Shown here: positions 32,740 to 44,584 of the stretch, in pieces | Position numbering within the stretch: position 1 is the first letter of the stretch | Layout: each line of letters begins with the position of its first letter | Assembly (NCBI GenBank): GCA_014529385.2 | Contig: CM043945.1 | Location: forward strand, 152,991,741 to 153,055,740 | Origin: Adiantum capillus-veneris | Taxonomy: Eukaryota > Streptophyta > Polypodiopsida > Polypodiales > Pteridaceae | Reading direction: 5' to 3' | DNA length: 64,000 bases | Made by a program: the position numbers and the translations under genes | Notes under the pieces: generated by a model | What the model was told of the DNA's origin: nothing | Database searches by the model: none | Seen by the model: the letters and a program-made list of their open reading frames with translations, nothing else

Positions 32740-35700
32740 ATGGCTGACAATAGTAAAGAGAGTGAAATTAATGTTGATAACTTTGATTTTGCTCATGAGC
32801 AAGCTACTAATGATGCTTCAATGCTTGTTAACTATCTTGTTTCTAGGCTTCAACAAGCCATGGGCAATCCATCTCTCCAAAGTGAAGTGCAACGGCAGCT
32901 CCGTGCTCATGGGATTCTCCAAGATCATCACCATGACGAGAGAACACCTAGGAAGCCTCCTTGTGAGACTACCAAAAGAGGTCTCTCTCCGATTCCGGAA
33001 GAAGAAGAGAATCCATATGAAGGGCTCAAGAATTTACTTCTTGATGATGCATCTCCTTCCCAAAGGAGAAGTCAAGTGCCTCCACCGAAGGAACGAGAAA
33101 TAAGCGAGTCTCCCGCCACCTCTGCGGAGATGGCTCCACGAAGACGGCGGGCTAAATGCTCTCCATCACCACCAAAGTGGAGAAGACCATCACACTCTTC
33201 TCCACGCCATAATTCAAAGAGGGATGATAAAAAGCAAGAGAAGAAAAAGGCGAGAAAGAGGACACCCTCTTCTCCATCTTCTTCATCCTCTTCCTCTTAT
33301 GAAAACTATGGTGAAGATGACAAAGATCAAGACAAGAAAAAGGCGAGAAAGAGGTCACCCTCTTCTCCACCTTCTTCAAATTCTTCACCCTCTAAAAAAA
33401 GTGATGGTGCAACCTTTGAACCATCAAAAAGAAGAGGCCATAGGAAATCCTATTCCGCATGGAAGAGGTTGTCCAAGTTGAAGAAATTCAAAGAGGGAGG
33501 GAAGAGCATCTCTTTCCTTACCTATGATGGTACCTTTCGTGCTACGGACAAAGTCTTGGCCTTTATCCAGCAATTCGATGCGGCGTTTGGAGATGAGGGC
33601 TTCACGGAGTCCTCTAAGCTACACCATGTAGCTATGCACTTTCAAAAGTCCGCCAGACAATGGTGGTCTAGCCTACGAGCAAATGGTGAAGCTCCACGAA
33701 CATGGAAGGCTTTAAGAGCTTCCATTATGAAGCAATTTTTGGCCACCGATGCCAAAGACAAAGTACTCACCGAATGGCGAAGCTTAAAGCTCTCTCCCAA
33801 TGAATCCATCCACAAATATGTAGACAAGTTTTGGGACCTACAACTCAAAGCCACTGTCTTCAAAAGGTTGGATTTTGGAGAGCAAAAGCAACAATTTTGT
33901 GCGGGCTTAACCGAAGAAATGGCGGAGTATGTCAACTCCCAAAGACCACGTACCATATCGGCGGTAATACACCACACTATGGTCGCCTCTCGAATCAATG
34001 TCCAAACGGGGGTAAAAAGAAATAATAAGCCCCCGGAAAACAAGGGTTCCAATGAGCCTAAGGGGAAGGACAATGTCCAAAAGTCTCGTAAGAGCAACTC
34101 CAACAAAGCTAAAGAGAAGGGAGTTTACAAAGGTAAGAATAAACTCTCTCCTGAAGAGCTTGAGCGTTATCGTAAGGATAACCGGTGTTTCAAGTGCGGC
34201 GAACAAGGGCATGCGTACCGCGCTTGTCCCCAAAAGAACAACCGCCAAGATCCTCCTAGATCTTCCTTGGTTGAAATCCAAGAGGAGGAGACTCACCAAA
34301 CTCACCACAAAGGATCTCCTCTATGCCATGCTTGGGGAAAGGTAAGAGAACATGATGCTTTTATTCTCTTTGACCCTGGTTATACTCACAATTTTATATC
34401 TATAGAGTTGGCCACCAAGCTAGGAATACAATCCTACGAGATGGGAGATGTCCTACCCGCAGACAGTGCCTTCAAGGGGCAAGAAGCTTCAGTCACTCCC
34501 TTAATTGGGAAATTGAGGCTTCATGTCCAAGGCTATGTGGACAAAGAGGACTTCTTTATCTCTCCTCTCAAGCATGAGGATGTAATCCTAGGGGCACCAT
34601 GGTTTGACCGCCTAGCTGCCGATGTTAAATTTCCTGAAAGGAGAATCTGCTTTAAGTTCAGGGAAAAAGACATGTATATAGATGCTAAGGAAATGGGTAA
34701 CACCATCCCCATTGTACATACACCAGCTTTCAATAAGTCAATAAAGAGCTCTATTTCCATGTACATGATTTTTGTTACAGACTCTCAAAATGAACCTAAT
34801 GCTTTAGCAAAAGAAAATAAAAGCAACCAAAAGGAATTAGAGTTATCCAATTTTCTCAAGGGGTTTCAAGATGTTTTTATTGACGAGATCCCTTGTGAGA
34901 TACCTCCTAAACGAGGTAATGATGACCATGCAATTGAACTTCTTCCAGGAAGTTCACCGCCTAATAAACCTCCTTATAGAGTTTCTCAAGCTCAACAAGA
35001 GGAGATTATGCGGCAAGTGCATGAGTTAGTTGAGAAGGGCATGGTTCGGCCTAGCTCATCTCCATTTTGCTCACCTGTGCTATTAGTGCAAAAGAAAGAC
35101 GGCACATATCGTATGTGTGTCGACTATAGATCACTAAATAGGATCACTATAAGGAATAGGTTTCCCGTTCCACGGGTAGAAGACCTATTTGATAAGCTAC
35201 AAGGATCGAACTACTTCAGTAGGGTTGACCTAAAGAGTGGCTATCATCAAATAAGGATAGTTGATCAAGACATTGTAAAGACCGCGTTTCGCACTACATT
35301 TGGTCTTTACGAATACATTGTCATGCCTTTTGGCTTGACCAATGCACTAGCCACATTCAACCGCTTGATGGAGAAGCTGTTCAGGCCTCATCGAACCTTC
35401 ACTGGAGTGTTCTTTGATGATATTATCATCTACTCTAATTCATTGGAGGAACACAAGCAACACCTCCAGGTAATATTTCAAGTTTTAAGAGAGAATAAAC
35501 TTTATGTTAATCGAAAGAAAAGTGAATTTTTCTTGCAAGAGATTCAGTATTTAGGTCACATTATCTCTCAAGATGGCATCCAAATGGATCCATCCAAGTT
35601 AGAGGTAATAAAAGGATGGCCTAAACCAAGGAATCTTCATGAACTAAGAAGCTTTATAGGTATGTGCGCATACTATAGACGCTTCATAGAAAAGTTCTCA

Positions 35701-37689
35701 CAAATTGCGGGACCATTACATGACCTAACAAAGAAAAGCATTAGGTATACATGGTCTGCTAAGGAGAACAATGCTTTTGAAAAGCTTAAAGAAAAGCTTA
35801 TCTCTCAACCTGTGCTTACACTACCGGATCTCTCAAAACCATTTGAGGTCCAATGTGATGCTTGTGGTGATTGCCTTGGAGCTGTTTTGCTCCAAGAAGG
35901 GCACGCCATAGGCTATGAGAGCCGAAGACTCGACCCTGTTGAGCAAGCTCTAGGCATATACGAAAAAGAACTCCTTGCAGCTCTACATGCCTTAGACTCA
36001 TGGAAGCACTATTTATTGGGGACTCCTTTCATTCTGCAAACGGATCACCAAAGTCTTAAGTACGTCATGACGCAGACCAAGCTCTCCGACAAACAAATGA
36101 GGTGGGCAAATTTCCTTTCGCAATTTCATTTTCATATTGCTCACATTGCTGGCAAGAATAATCAAGTAGCCGATGCACTCTCAAGACAGCCGAGAGTGAA
36201 TGCGGTTTCCATAGCAACTCACAATGATCTATCTTCAATGATAGATGAGTATGCTATTGATCCCGATTTTAGAGATGTGATTTTGGCCCTTACATTAGGG
36301 AAGAAAGAAGAACCATTTACTTTACAAGATGGTTATCTTCTCTATGGCAATAGACTATGCGTTACTAACTCCCTGCGTGAGAAAGTAATGTATGAATCTC
36401 ATGGTCCCCCGTATGTGGGGCATAGAGGGATTCAGTCTACCTTAAACGGAATTGAAACATATTTCTATTGGCCTACCATGAAAGTGAACATACAAGAGTA
36501 TGTTTAAAAATGTGTGGTATGTCAAAAGACAAAATTTGATAGAGGGAAGCAACCTGGATTGCTTCAACCCTTGCCAATCCCTAATTCACCATGGGAGAGC
36601 ATATCCATGGATTTTATCTTTGGATTGCCTAAGTCTATCCATGGGGATACGGGAATATGGACGATAGTATACATGTTCAGTAAACAAGCTCATTTTATAC
36701 CTGTCAAAAAGACTATCAAAGCCCATCAAATGGCAACCCTCTTCATTTCACAAATTTTCAAATACCATGGCTTGCCAATGTCCATAGTGTCGGATAGAGA
36801 TCCTAGAATGACCAGTAATTTCTGGAAGGGTCTCTTTGAGAATTTAGGGACAAGGCTAAATTTCTCTTCGGCCTATCATCCACAAACAGATGGCCAAAGT
36901 GAAATAGCTAACCTAACAATTCTCGACCTACTAAAAGCCTATGTAACGGAAGTAGATCAAAGATCCCAATGGGAGAAGTACTTACCCTTAGTGGAGTATG
37001 CTTACAATAACACTGTACATACTTCCGCAAGAAAAGCACCTTTCGAGGTAATTGAGGGAAGATCAAAAAGTCCCTTGCTACTTAAGGTACATGGGAAGAT
37101 CTTCGCTGCAGATGAGTATATCCGAGACCTACAAGAATCTTTCCAAAAGATTAAGGATGCTATCTCTATCTCACAGCAAAGGCAAAAGGCTGCTGCTGAC
37201 AAGCACAGAAGAGCCCAAGCCTTTAAAGAAAACGATTGGGCTTGTTAAAGTTTCCCAAGGCTCGATTAAGGCACACAACGGGCAAGAATCCTATGGGTCA
37301 CCAAAAGTACTATGCTTAAACTAGCAAAAAGGTACTATGGTCCCTTTCAGATTCTTAGGCCAATCAATGAGATGGCCTATCAACTCAAGTTGCCCAATCA
37401 TTGGCACATACACAATGCTTTGCATGTGAGTCTATTAAAGCCTTACAAAGGAGAGCCACCTCAAGAACCAACTATTGAAGACCCACCGGAGATCGAGGAC
37501 CAAGAAGAGGTGCTGTAGCCCGAGTCCATTCTCCGACATGAAGACAAGGTAATAAGAGGCGGTAAGACTATCCGACGATATCTTATTAAGTTTAAGAATT
37601 ATCCTTTTGAAGATGCTAGATGGATGCAAGGCATACAATTAAAGGATAAGCTAAACCTTGTCAATGCGTACAATGCTTCCCAAGAGTAA
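32740..37689 (+). pseudogene. gag-pol: gag-pol polyprotein of element C, nearly intact (two stops, two compensating indels)
   Basis: One polyprotein of about 1650 codons, open for the first 1255. Gag: capsid about 240-430, zinc knuckle CFKCGEQGHAYRAC at 483-496. Protease: D545 in FDPGYTHNF. RT: D830 in VDLKSGYHQ and the FDD box at 892-894. RNase H: D1040 in QCDACGD, then IYEKEL and QTDHQSL. Integrase: H1221 region, CVVCQ, and catalytic D1291, D1352, E1388 with the canonical 35-residue gap. Chromodomain in 37510-37689 (RRYLIKFKNYPFEDA), which would target integration to marked chromatin. Lesions: TAA at 36505, one base lost near 37240, one gained near 37317, TAG at 37516 where B has CAG. It encoded all functions for copy-and-paste movement, but this copy is not translatable as a whole. 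Confidence 0.93.
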
Positions 37690-38031
37690 GCAAATGTACA
37701 AAATGTTAAAAATGAACAAAATTTTTGTCTTATAAGACTCTCTTTTTCTTTATTTATGCACAAAAATGAAGTAGTATGCATGCTTAGATCAAGTTTGCGG
37801 AGATGACGTCTCCCAAACACCAAGTAGAGCTTGTCACTCTACTATGGAAGATTGATAGGACTAATGTGCAGACATGCTTGCGGCAGCCTCAGGCTCTCAA
37901 GCGCCAAATGGACTAGTCATCCATTGTGGAATGATGTCGTAGGGTAACATAGGGATCCTCTACCTGCTAAGAAAAGGACTCATGAACATGCTTTATCTTC
38001 TCTACACCATAGTCGAGGACGACTATGATGT

Positions 38032-38045
38032 CAAGAGAGAGGTAA
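38032..38045 (+). promoter_or_regulatory. Polypurine tract of element C
   Basis: CAAGAGAGAGGTAA directly before the 3' LTR; identical to element B. Confidence 0.8.
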
Positions 38046-39641
38046 TGTCATAATAATCAATATCTAATTCTCCTAAATGATTTTCTCATATTAAACTGAT
38101 CATTTAATGTGGGGAAGGCCAGGGGAGAAAAAGCTAGAATATTGGTTAAGCTAGCAGACCGGCCACAGTAGGGATCCAAAGGAGGGAAAATAGGGATCCA
38201 AAGGGGGGCCCATCTGCAAAAGAGCCATGTGCAACAATGGGCTAAAAAGACCCTAAGGTTCAGCCCATTAAGACTTCCAAAATGCTAAGGTTCCAAAATT
38301 CAAAGGTTGTGTCCAAAGGTCAACCCTAGGGAAAATTGGATGCTTTGTGTGTGCACTAAAAGTCTTTGCACATCCCTACATGGGAGGGGGTGAGCCCTAA
38401 AGGTAGGGGATGAGAGAGAAAGCCACACACACACACACACAGGCTCCCTTTACACAAAGGGAATGAGGGACACATGTCAGCTCCCTAGGCCAGATGCCCA
38501 CAAGGTGTGCCCAATTTCTAATTGGATGACCCTTGAAGTGGACTAATGAAAATTAAGCTAGAGTAAATCTAGTTTAATTAATTTAAAAACATTTAATAAA
38601 AGAAAACAATGAGAATTAAGTCTCCTAGAAGACTATTGGGCAGTCTCCCAAGGGGTCCAATGAGCATTCAGGAGCCCCATGGCTTGCCTGATTCCTATTG
38701 GCCAGGAGGCAAAGGGGTCCAATGAGAATTTAGTTTAATTATTTAATTACCTAAAGCTCTCACAAAAGGGGAAAGGGGGACACATGTCAGAAGGCTATCA
38801 CTTATGCTGCTTAATTGTAATTGGCTTGACTTGGGGAGGGCCAATGAGGCTTTAGGAAGAGCATTTAGCAAGAGGGCTCGCCCAAGAGAGAGAGAGGGGG
38901 CTGATTTTTGCAAGGCATTATCACACACACACACACTCACACAAGCTCATGAGTGAAGAAAGAGAAGACTATCTCTTCCCAAGCTTTAATGGAGAACTCA
39001 TCACCTACTCCAAGCTTGTGAGATAGAAGCCTACATCAACACTCTCTTGGCATGTGGATGCAAATACAACAAAGAGCCAAGCTTCAATGCATGCTCATCT
39101 CCTCTACCAAGCTAATTACTAAGCTAAGCTATGCTACATATAAGTGATTATGTGAGGAGATGTACATCTTTCTCATAAGATACTCCTTCTTCCTCTCAAT
39201 CTACTCTCATACCCTGCTAGCTCTCACCATCTTCGAAGGTGTGTGAGGTCTTGGGTCTGAGAAAGGGGATAATTCAAGTTGTGTTTGTGAAGTGTTTTGC
39301 TTAGTGCATGAAGTTTCCATCTTCATTGCACTAGCTAGTCTTGAAGGAACACAAAGAATTGTATTGTACAATGTCTCTCTTGATGGGAGAAACCATAATA
39401 CAAAGCCTTTTGGAGGGGGGACCGGCTCCATGAAAATCCGGTCCTCAACTGTTGTCAATAGCTTAATTGCTTTCTCTTTTGAAAGTATTGTCGATGCTAT
39501 CTAACTAGGTGTTATGCTTTTTGTTGCTCTCTCCACCCAAGCACTCTTGTAATTCTCATTAGGAATCTACTCTAATGAAATGCCCACTATGTTCATGCTA
39601 ATTTCCGCTACACATAAGTTATTAGGCCATTAAATGTTACA
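38046..39641 (+). repeat. 3' LTR of element C
   Basis: 1596 bp, TG...CA ends, internal CA run of 9 units at 38424-38441. Over the last 205 bases I count three differences from the 5' LTR. Confidence 0.95.
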
Positions 39642-39646
39642 TATTT

Positions 39647-39872
39647 GGCTCTTGGAAGCGTTGTAGGAAATCTCCTCTTATGCACTCCTGAAGGCTGTAG
39701 CTTAGACATTGGGTAGAGACCTCTGTAGGAAGTAGTCGAGAGTCGGTCGAGTGTAGGTTGACACCGTATGCTTGCTTCCACACGCCTGCGGGTCGAGCTT
39801 CGTCCTTAGCTGACAAATCTTGTTAGATGAGTTCTCGTTGTGCTGATGTCCACCGCGGCGTATCCGCCAACA
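39647..39872 (+). repeat. 5' LTR of element E, right part
   Basis: Continues the LTR after element C; matches 62820-63045 with 13 differences in 226 bases by hand count. Ends CCAACA. Confidence 0.92.
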
Positions 39873-39897
39873 TTGGCGCAACTGCTGCCGGGGACGA
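39873..39897 (+). promoter_or_regulatory. Primer-binding site of element E (tRNA-Asp-like)
   Basis: Directly after the LTR end comes TTGGCGC, a few extra bases, then GCCGGGGA. The two blocks are those of the tRNA-Asp primer site used by Tat and Athila elements, but about five bases separate them differently from the standard site. Confidence 0.6.
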
Positions 39898-40411
39898 AAA
39901 CCCTAGGTAGGTGACCGAGACTAGTCCTTGAGGATAGGGATTCTATGGCTTGCTAGAGTCTCGTTTTACATTTAGATAGGATCAGAGGGTGGAGAACTCT
40001 CTAGGTCTTAGGAGGAGTCTAGGGAGCGAATGTCTAGCCTAGATCCTTCGACTTAGGTAGACTTAGATAGTTTTAGGTATTAGTTGAGTTGTGGTGTAGA
40101 GAGTAGGAGTTGTAGTGGTAGAGGCGGTGAAAGGAGAGCTTGAGAGTCCGAAGAGACTAGGAAGCAACCAAGACACCAATATCACCATCTCACATGATGA
40201 GTAGAAGCAGGATAAGTAGGACATCATGATTTATGATCTGGAGCACTTCATGCATGTTATATTTGCTGTTAGGCTCATCACAAAGTTGTAAAAGACGGAA
40301 AAGAGTGTTTGAAAGCTGAAGTGAAGTTGAAAAGTTTCTGTGAGTGTTTCTGAGAGAGCTGCAGAGCATAAGAAATACTTCTGTCAGGAAAAAATTAAAT
40401 TTTAAGCCAGA

Positions 40412-40435
40412 AGACATCCTACGCGTAGGATGTCT
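40412..40435. repeat. 24-bp palindrome, copy 1
   Basis: AGACATCCTACG followed by its exact reverse complement: a perfect 24-bp palindrome. Confidence 0.95.
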
Positions 40436-40855
40436 ACAGGGTGTTTTGGTGGAAATTTTGAAAAACTAAGTTGACCAGTGTGTTTAGAAGGTAGGTTTTA
40501 CCCTATTTTCACCTCGAAAGTGGAAATTTGACCATATCTTGACAGGATAAGGCCAGATAGAAAGAAAATTGCCAGACATCCTACCCAAATTGTGCCAAAG
40601 CATTATTTCAAGACCAAAACCATAGGATGGCTACATGAGCATGATCTGCATGATTTATTGAGTGCCTGAGAAAGGTTTTATCACAATTGGGTGAGAAAAT
40701 TGGGTTTTAAACAGACTTTAGCATTTTTGACTGAAAAGGGCTAGAATAGCTAAAATTGGGGTCTTTTGAAACCATAACTAAAATCTAAGCATAGCACTGG
40801 GTTGCTGACATCAAGGGGAAGCTGTGGCTCAAGTTTTGGGTCAAACAGGCCATAT

Positions 40856-40879
40856 AGACATCCTATGCGTAGGATGTGT
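40856..40879. repeat. 24-bp palindrome, copy 2
   Basis: Same consensus, with changes at the centre (TATGCG) and near the right end. Confidence 0.9.
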
Positions 40880-40980
40880 TCTGTGTGATTTAGCAATCCA
40901 AACTTAATTTTGAGCATACCAAAGTGATAATCACCTTAAGGGGACTCTGTGCTTTGAATTTGAATCCATTTTGAGCAGTT

Positions 40981-41004
40981 AGACATGCTACGCGTAGAAT
41001 GTCT
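40981..41004. repeat. 24-bp palindrome, copy 3
   Basis: Same consensus with two changes, one in each arm. Confidence 0.9.
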
Positions 41005-41255
41005 AATGCATGAAATTGAAGCTAGAAATTGACTATAGGCATAGCAGGGTGTTGTATAGCCTGAGGCAAGCCTCCTAGTCAATTTTGGTCCAAATTGGAG
41101 TTGATTTGACTGGTCAGAGAAACATCAGGCTGCTGGAACAGATTTTTGATCAATTGACCAGTTTGTAGGTGTCCAAATCAAAAAGTAAAAACACTTGTGT
41201 ACTCAGCACATCAAGGGGAATCCATAATGCAAACTCCACGCAAAGCAGAGCAGAT

Positions 41256-41279
41256 AGACATCCTACGCATAGGATGTCT
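41256..41279. repeat. 24-bp palindrome, copy 4
   Basis: Same consensus with one change at the centre (CGCA). Confidence 0.93.
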
Positions 41280-41677
41280 ACAGGGGCTTAGTGAAGAGAG
41301 AAGCTGACATAGGAAATAGAGTGATGTTCCAATTGACTTAAGAGTTCCAGAACTTCTTTCAGAAGTGAATTTCGACCTTGTTTGACCTTTTGACGGAGCA
41401 AAGACGGAATTAAGACTTTCTCGATACATTGACCAACATTCGAGGGAAGTACAGTTCCAGATTAGCAGACCTAATCAAGAACATCTGAAGTGTATAAAAT
41501 ACAGTGTGGTTGAGGTTAACCCTCTAGTTATACCAATCATTACTAAGACCACCTCTAGCGGTTAAATGCTTTGATTAGATTGCCGAAATTAAATGCTTGT
41601 GTACATGTAGCAAAGCAAGAAGTTTTGCGGAGACTGATCCTTTGCCAGGTGAGTGGTTGGATTTGTGATAAATTGCA

Positions 41678-43938
41678 TTGCTAAGTTTGATGAATTTAAG
41701 ATCAGGAAGACACATTTGTAGAGATCAAAAGGTGGCAGGTGATCAGGGTAGCTTAGTGTGCACCGAGGAGAGTGTAACTCAGGCAAGGCTAGATTCACTA
41801 GCACCGATCATTGAGGAGGGTAGTGATACTGACACTTCATCAGATAAGTCCTTCTTCATGATGGGTAGTCAAGAGCCAAGAGGTTTCTCCGATGAAGGAC
41901 CAATGCTAGGAGGAAGCACCTCCCAAAATCCTTTGAACGATTCCAAGTTCACTATCATATTCTTAGAAAGAACAAACTCGAGGGGAGCCCTAGTTTATTC
42001 TGACTATCGAGGACGCAAGTGTATTTGTATTGAAGAAAGACCTGCTCAAAGACTGGAGATAATTCGAGTCTATGATGATGGAGAGAGATTCCAAGACAAA
42101 AAGGGGAACCACTATCTGATAGTTAATAACCCTGAGGATTACAACAGATATGGAGATAACGTGGCAAAAGATAAAATGGTTTCAGAGACTCAAGAACCGC
42201 CTCCAAACATTGATCGACCCGGAGCTCTTTTTATGTATGATAAGAAAACAACCAGGGTCTCTACTTATAATGAGAATGAGGGAATTTACAAGCATGAGAG
42301 CGAGGGAGTAGTCTCTTATTTTCGATGCAAAGAACCCTACCCAAACGAATTAAGCAAAGACAAGGTTCTTTACTTATTCTCTTATGAAATTGCTATGGGA
42401 AAGGATATCATTTTTGTTGATAGGTACGGGCGAGAATACAAACGTATTCTCCCAGAAGAGGTAGAAAAGGCAACATTTCCAGAAGCATCAACATATGCCC
42501 CCGAAGAAGTGCCAATTTTCACCTACACCCCTAGCAAATCGAGAAATCCATTTTCAGAAGAGTACGATGCGACCTCACATTCTACTCGACAACATACGTT
42601 CAACTACCAAAACCAACCAGCAACTCAGCCATCATTGCAGGCATGGATTTGACAGAGTGCAACATTAGAACAAGACCGAAACCGAGATGGTTATCCAGCC
42701 GCACAAGGGCTAAGGGATTTACAAGAACCACCACTCTATTCACGGTATCAAGGCGAGAGTAAGCCAAAAACTCAAGGGTCAACAGAGCCTGGAAGACAAC
42801 CCATAGAACGAGTTCGAAGAGATGAATCATCTCTTGCAAAAACCGTCAGAAATTATGGCTTAGGAGCACCTCTGGCAGAGGAACCCGGCCACTACTGAAG
42901 GCCAGAGGAGGTATATCGAGTAGGAGGAGGAGAACCAATGATGAGATTTGTAGACCATCGTAGAATTAGACCTTCTCAGGTGCAAAAATGGGTAAACAAG
43001 AAATACACGGGAAACAGAGATCCTAGAGATCATGTAGCGGCCTTTGTGCGTGTAATTAGAGCTGAAGAGGTGTTAGACTTCCCTACCCATTGCCCAATTT
43101 GCAGGGTTTGGATTGACCCTAGAGGATGCTGCTGCTACTTGGTTTGACTCTGCGGAGCATAGAGACTCTGAGTCTATGGAGGAGGTGTTTGACGAGTTTA
43201 TTGAGGAATTATCACAAAGGGGGATAGCTCATAATACAGTCTCACAAATCCATAAATTCAAACAGAGAGAAGGGGAGTCTGTGCGAAAGGCAGCCCTACA
43301 ACTAGAAAGATATGTTAAGTTCTGCCCTATGGAAGAACTACCAACTCAGTCTAGACTTATGCTTATATTTATTCAAGGACTGAGAAATGTAGATCTCCAG
43401 AAGGACTTACATATGAAGAGGAGCACGACGTTAAATGAGTTAACTAAGGAGGCTCTTTACCTTGTAGACAATTGTGCGGTCTACAAGGAGGGTGAATTCA
43501 AGGATCTTGATGAAGATTCATCCTCACAACAAAGTGGAAGCAAGTCTGCTAAGACAACACCGAAAGGAGAAGTAGCTGTAAGCCAGGAGTAGCTTGTAGA
43601 GGAACTGCTAAGAAAGATTAACATGTATGGAGACCATTGGCTAAGAGACTGTCCTCAAGATGAAATCATTAGAGTCAACGTATATTGCACCGAGTGTGGA
43701 AGTACTCATTTGATTTGTGATTGCCCTAAGAACCCGAGCAAAGGAGCAAACTACCTTGAACATGCTGGAAGCAGTGCCTTCCAGTGGAGGGTCAGAAAAT
43801 GAGACTATTCAGGCAGTGACACGAGCCCAAGCTCAAATAATGACGAATGAACCCATAATTGAAGAGCCAAAAACCGATGCCCCAAGTTCAGAAATGAAAA
43901 TCAGAGAAGCACTTGGAAAGCTAGAAAGGCGCATATGA
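41678..43938 (+). pseudogene. gag: gag region of element E, broken
   Basis: Starts MLSLMNLRSGR; an LRSG motif near the start is common in Tat/Athila gag. A long N-terminal region of about 400 residues of unknown fold follows, with in-frame TGA stops at 42650 and 42896. The capsid-like part is in 42938-43592: a frameshift near 43090 separates DPRDHVAAFVRVIRAEEVLD from QFAGFGLTLEDAAATWFDS, and then RLMLIFIQGLRNVDLQKDL. A zinc-knuckle-like CTECGSTHLICDC lies at about 43686-43727. Gag would package the element RNA. The region continues to 44282, where the copia element interrupts it. Confidence 0.7.
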
Positions 43939-44282
43939 AAGCCATGAGATAACGAGAGCAAACGGCTCTATCCGAGGAGTTGAAACACACGAAGGATAGT
44001 TAGAGCGGTTAGAGGATCTAGCTAGTCTAAGCTCACACACTGCGGCAACCATAACACCAAAGGAAATAGCAGAACCCAAAAGTGCAGGATCAGGAGGATC
44101 AGTGTTGGCAGAAAAGGTAAATGAGAAGTTAGACGCACTTTTAAAAGCTTACGAAGCCAGACTCAAAAACAACCAAACCCAAGAGAAAAGATGGATGACT
44201 TATCTATATGTCGAAATAGAAAAACAGAGGTTGAAAATGTGTCAAAAGATGATTGAAACAACCCAATCCTTGATAGAAAACC

Positions 44283-44509
44283 TGTTGGAATTAGGGTTGT
44301 AGAGAAATGCACACAGCTTGGAGAAGACGAAGGAAGCTCAAGGCACAGAATGGAGAGTGTGTTACTTAGTGTGTAATGGAAAGATAGATTGCCGTAGAGT
44401 GATGGGCGTATATACAATGCACGGGGGAAAAAACCTCCTAAAGAGGGAAAAAATGCCCCAGCTGTCCTAATGTGTTCACACACATCACTACCACATGTCT
44501 ATGCTAACA
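44283..44509 (-). repeat. 3' LTR of the copia element
   Basis: On the minus strand it runs TGTTAGCATAG...CTAATTCCAACA, 227 bp, preceded by the purine tract. Confidence 0.93.
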
Positions 44510-44584
44510 AATCCCCCCTGGAGTGATGCGGTGAACGAGAGCTGACACATGAGTAAAGGGAAGTGCCATGCCCTGAGGACATGA

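Larger units (their letters stand above)
30753..39641 (+). mobile_element. Element C: best-preserved chromovirus copy, nested in the 5' LTR of element E
   Basis: 8889 bp. LTRs 30753-32323 and 38046-39641, primer site at 32325, gag-pol 32740-37689, polypurine tract at 38032. A perfect 5-bp target duplication TATTT (30748-30752, 39642-39646) flanks it, and the uninterrupted site GGGTATTTGGCTC is seen in the 3' LTR of E near 62814. The two LTRs are nearly identical by eye, apart from one 22-25 bp indel, so the insertion is fairly recent. Confidence 0.95.
39898..41677 (+). other. Long untranslated leader of element E with four palindromes
   Basis: About 1.8 kb without a long ORF. It carries 24-bp palindromes at 40412, 40856, 40981 and 41256 and a half-site at 40574. 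The bases before each palindrome are also loosely repeated (ATCAAGGGGAA at about 40810 and 41210, CCTTAAGGGGA at about 40933). Confidence 0.75.

Noticed and set aside
33642-34308. Minus-strand ORFs of 133-154 codons inside element C
   Set aside because: They are antisense shadows of the gag-pol frame, repeated at the same place in element B, with no domain of their own.
40412-40435. The 24-bp palindrome as a transcription terminator or CRISPR-type repeat
   Set aside because: There is no T-run, and copies are 125-444 bases apart or kilobases away with long unlike spacers. The plant retroelement context makes both readings implausible.
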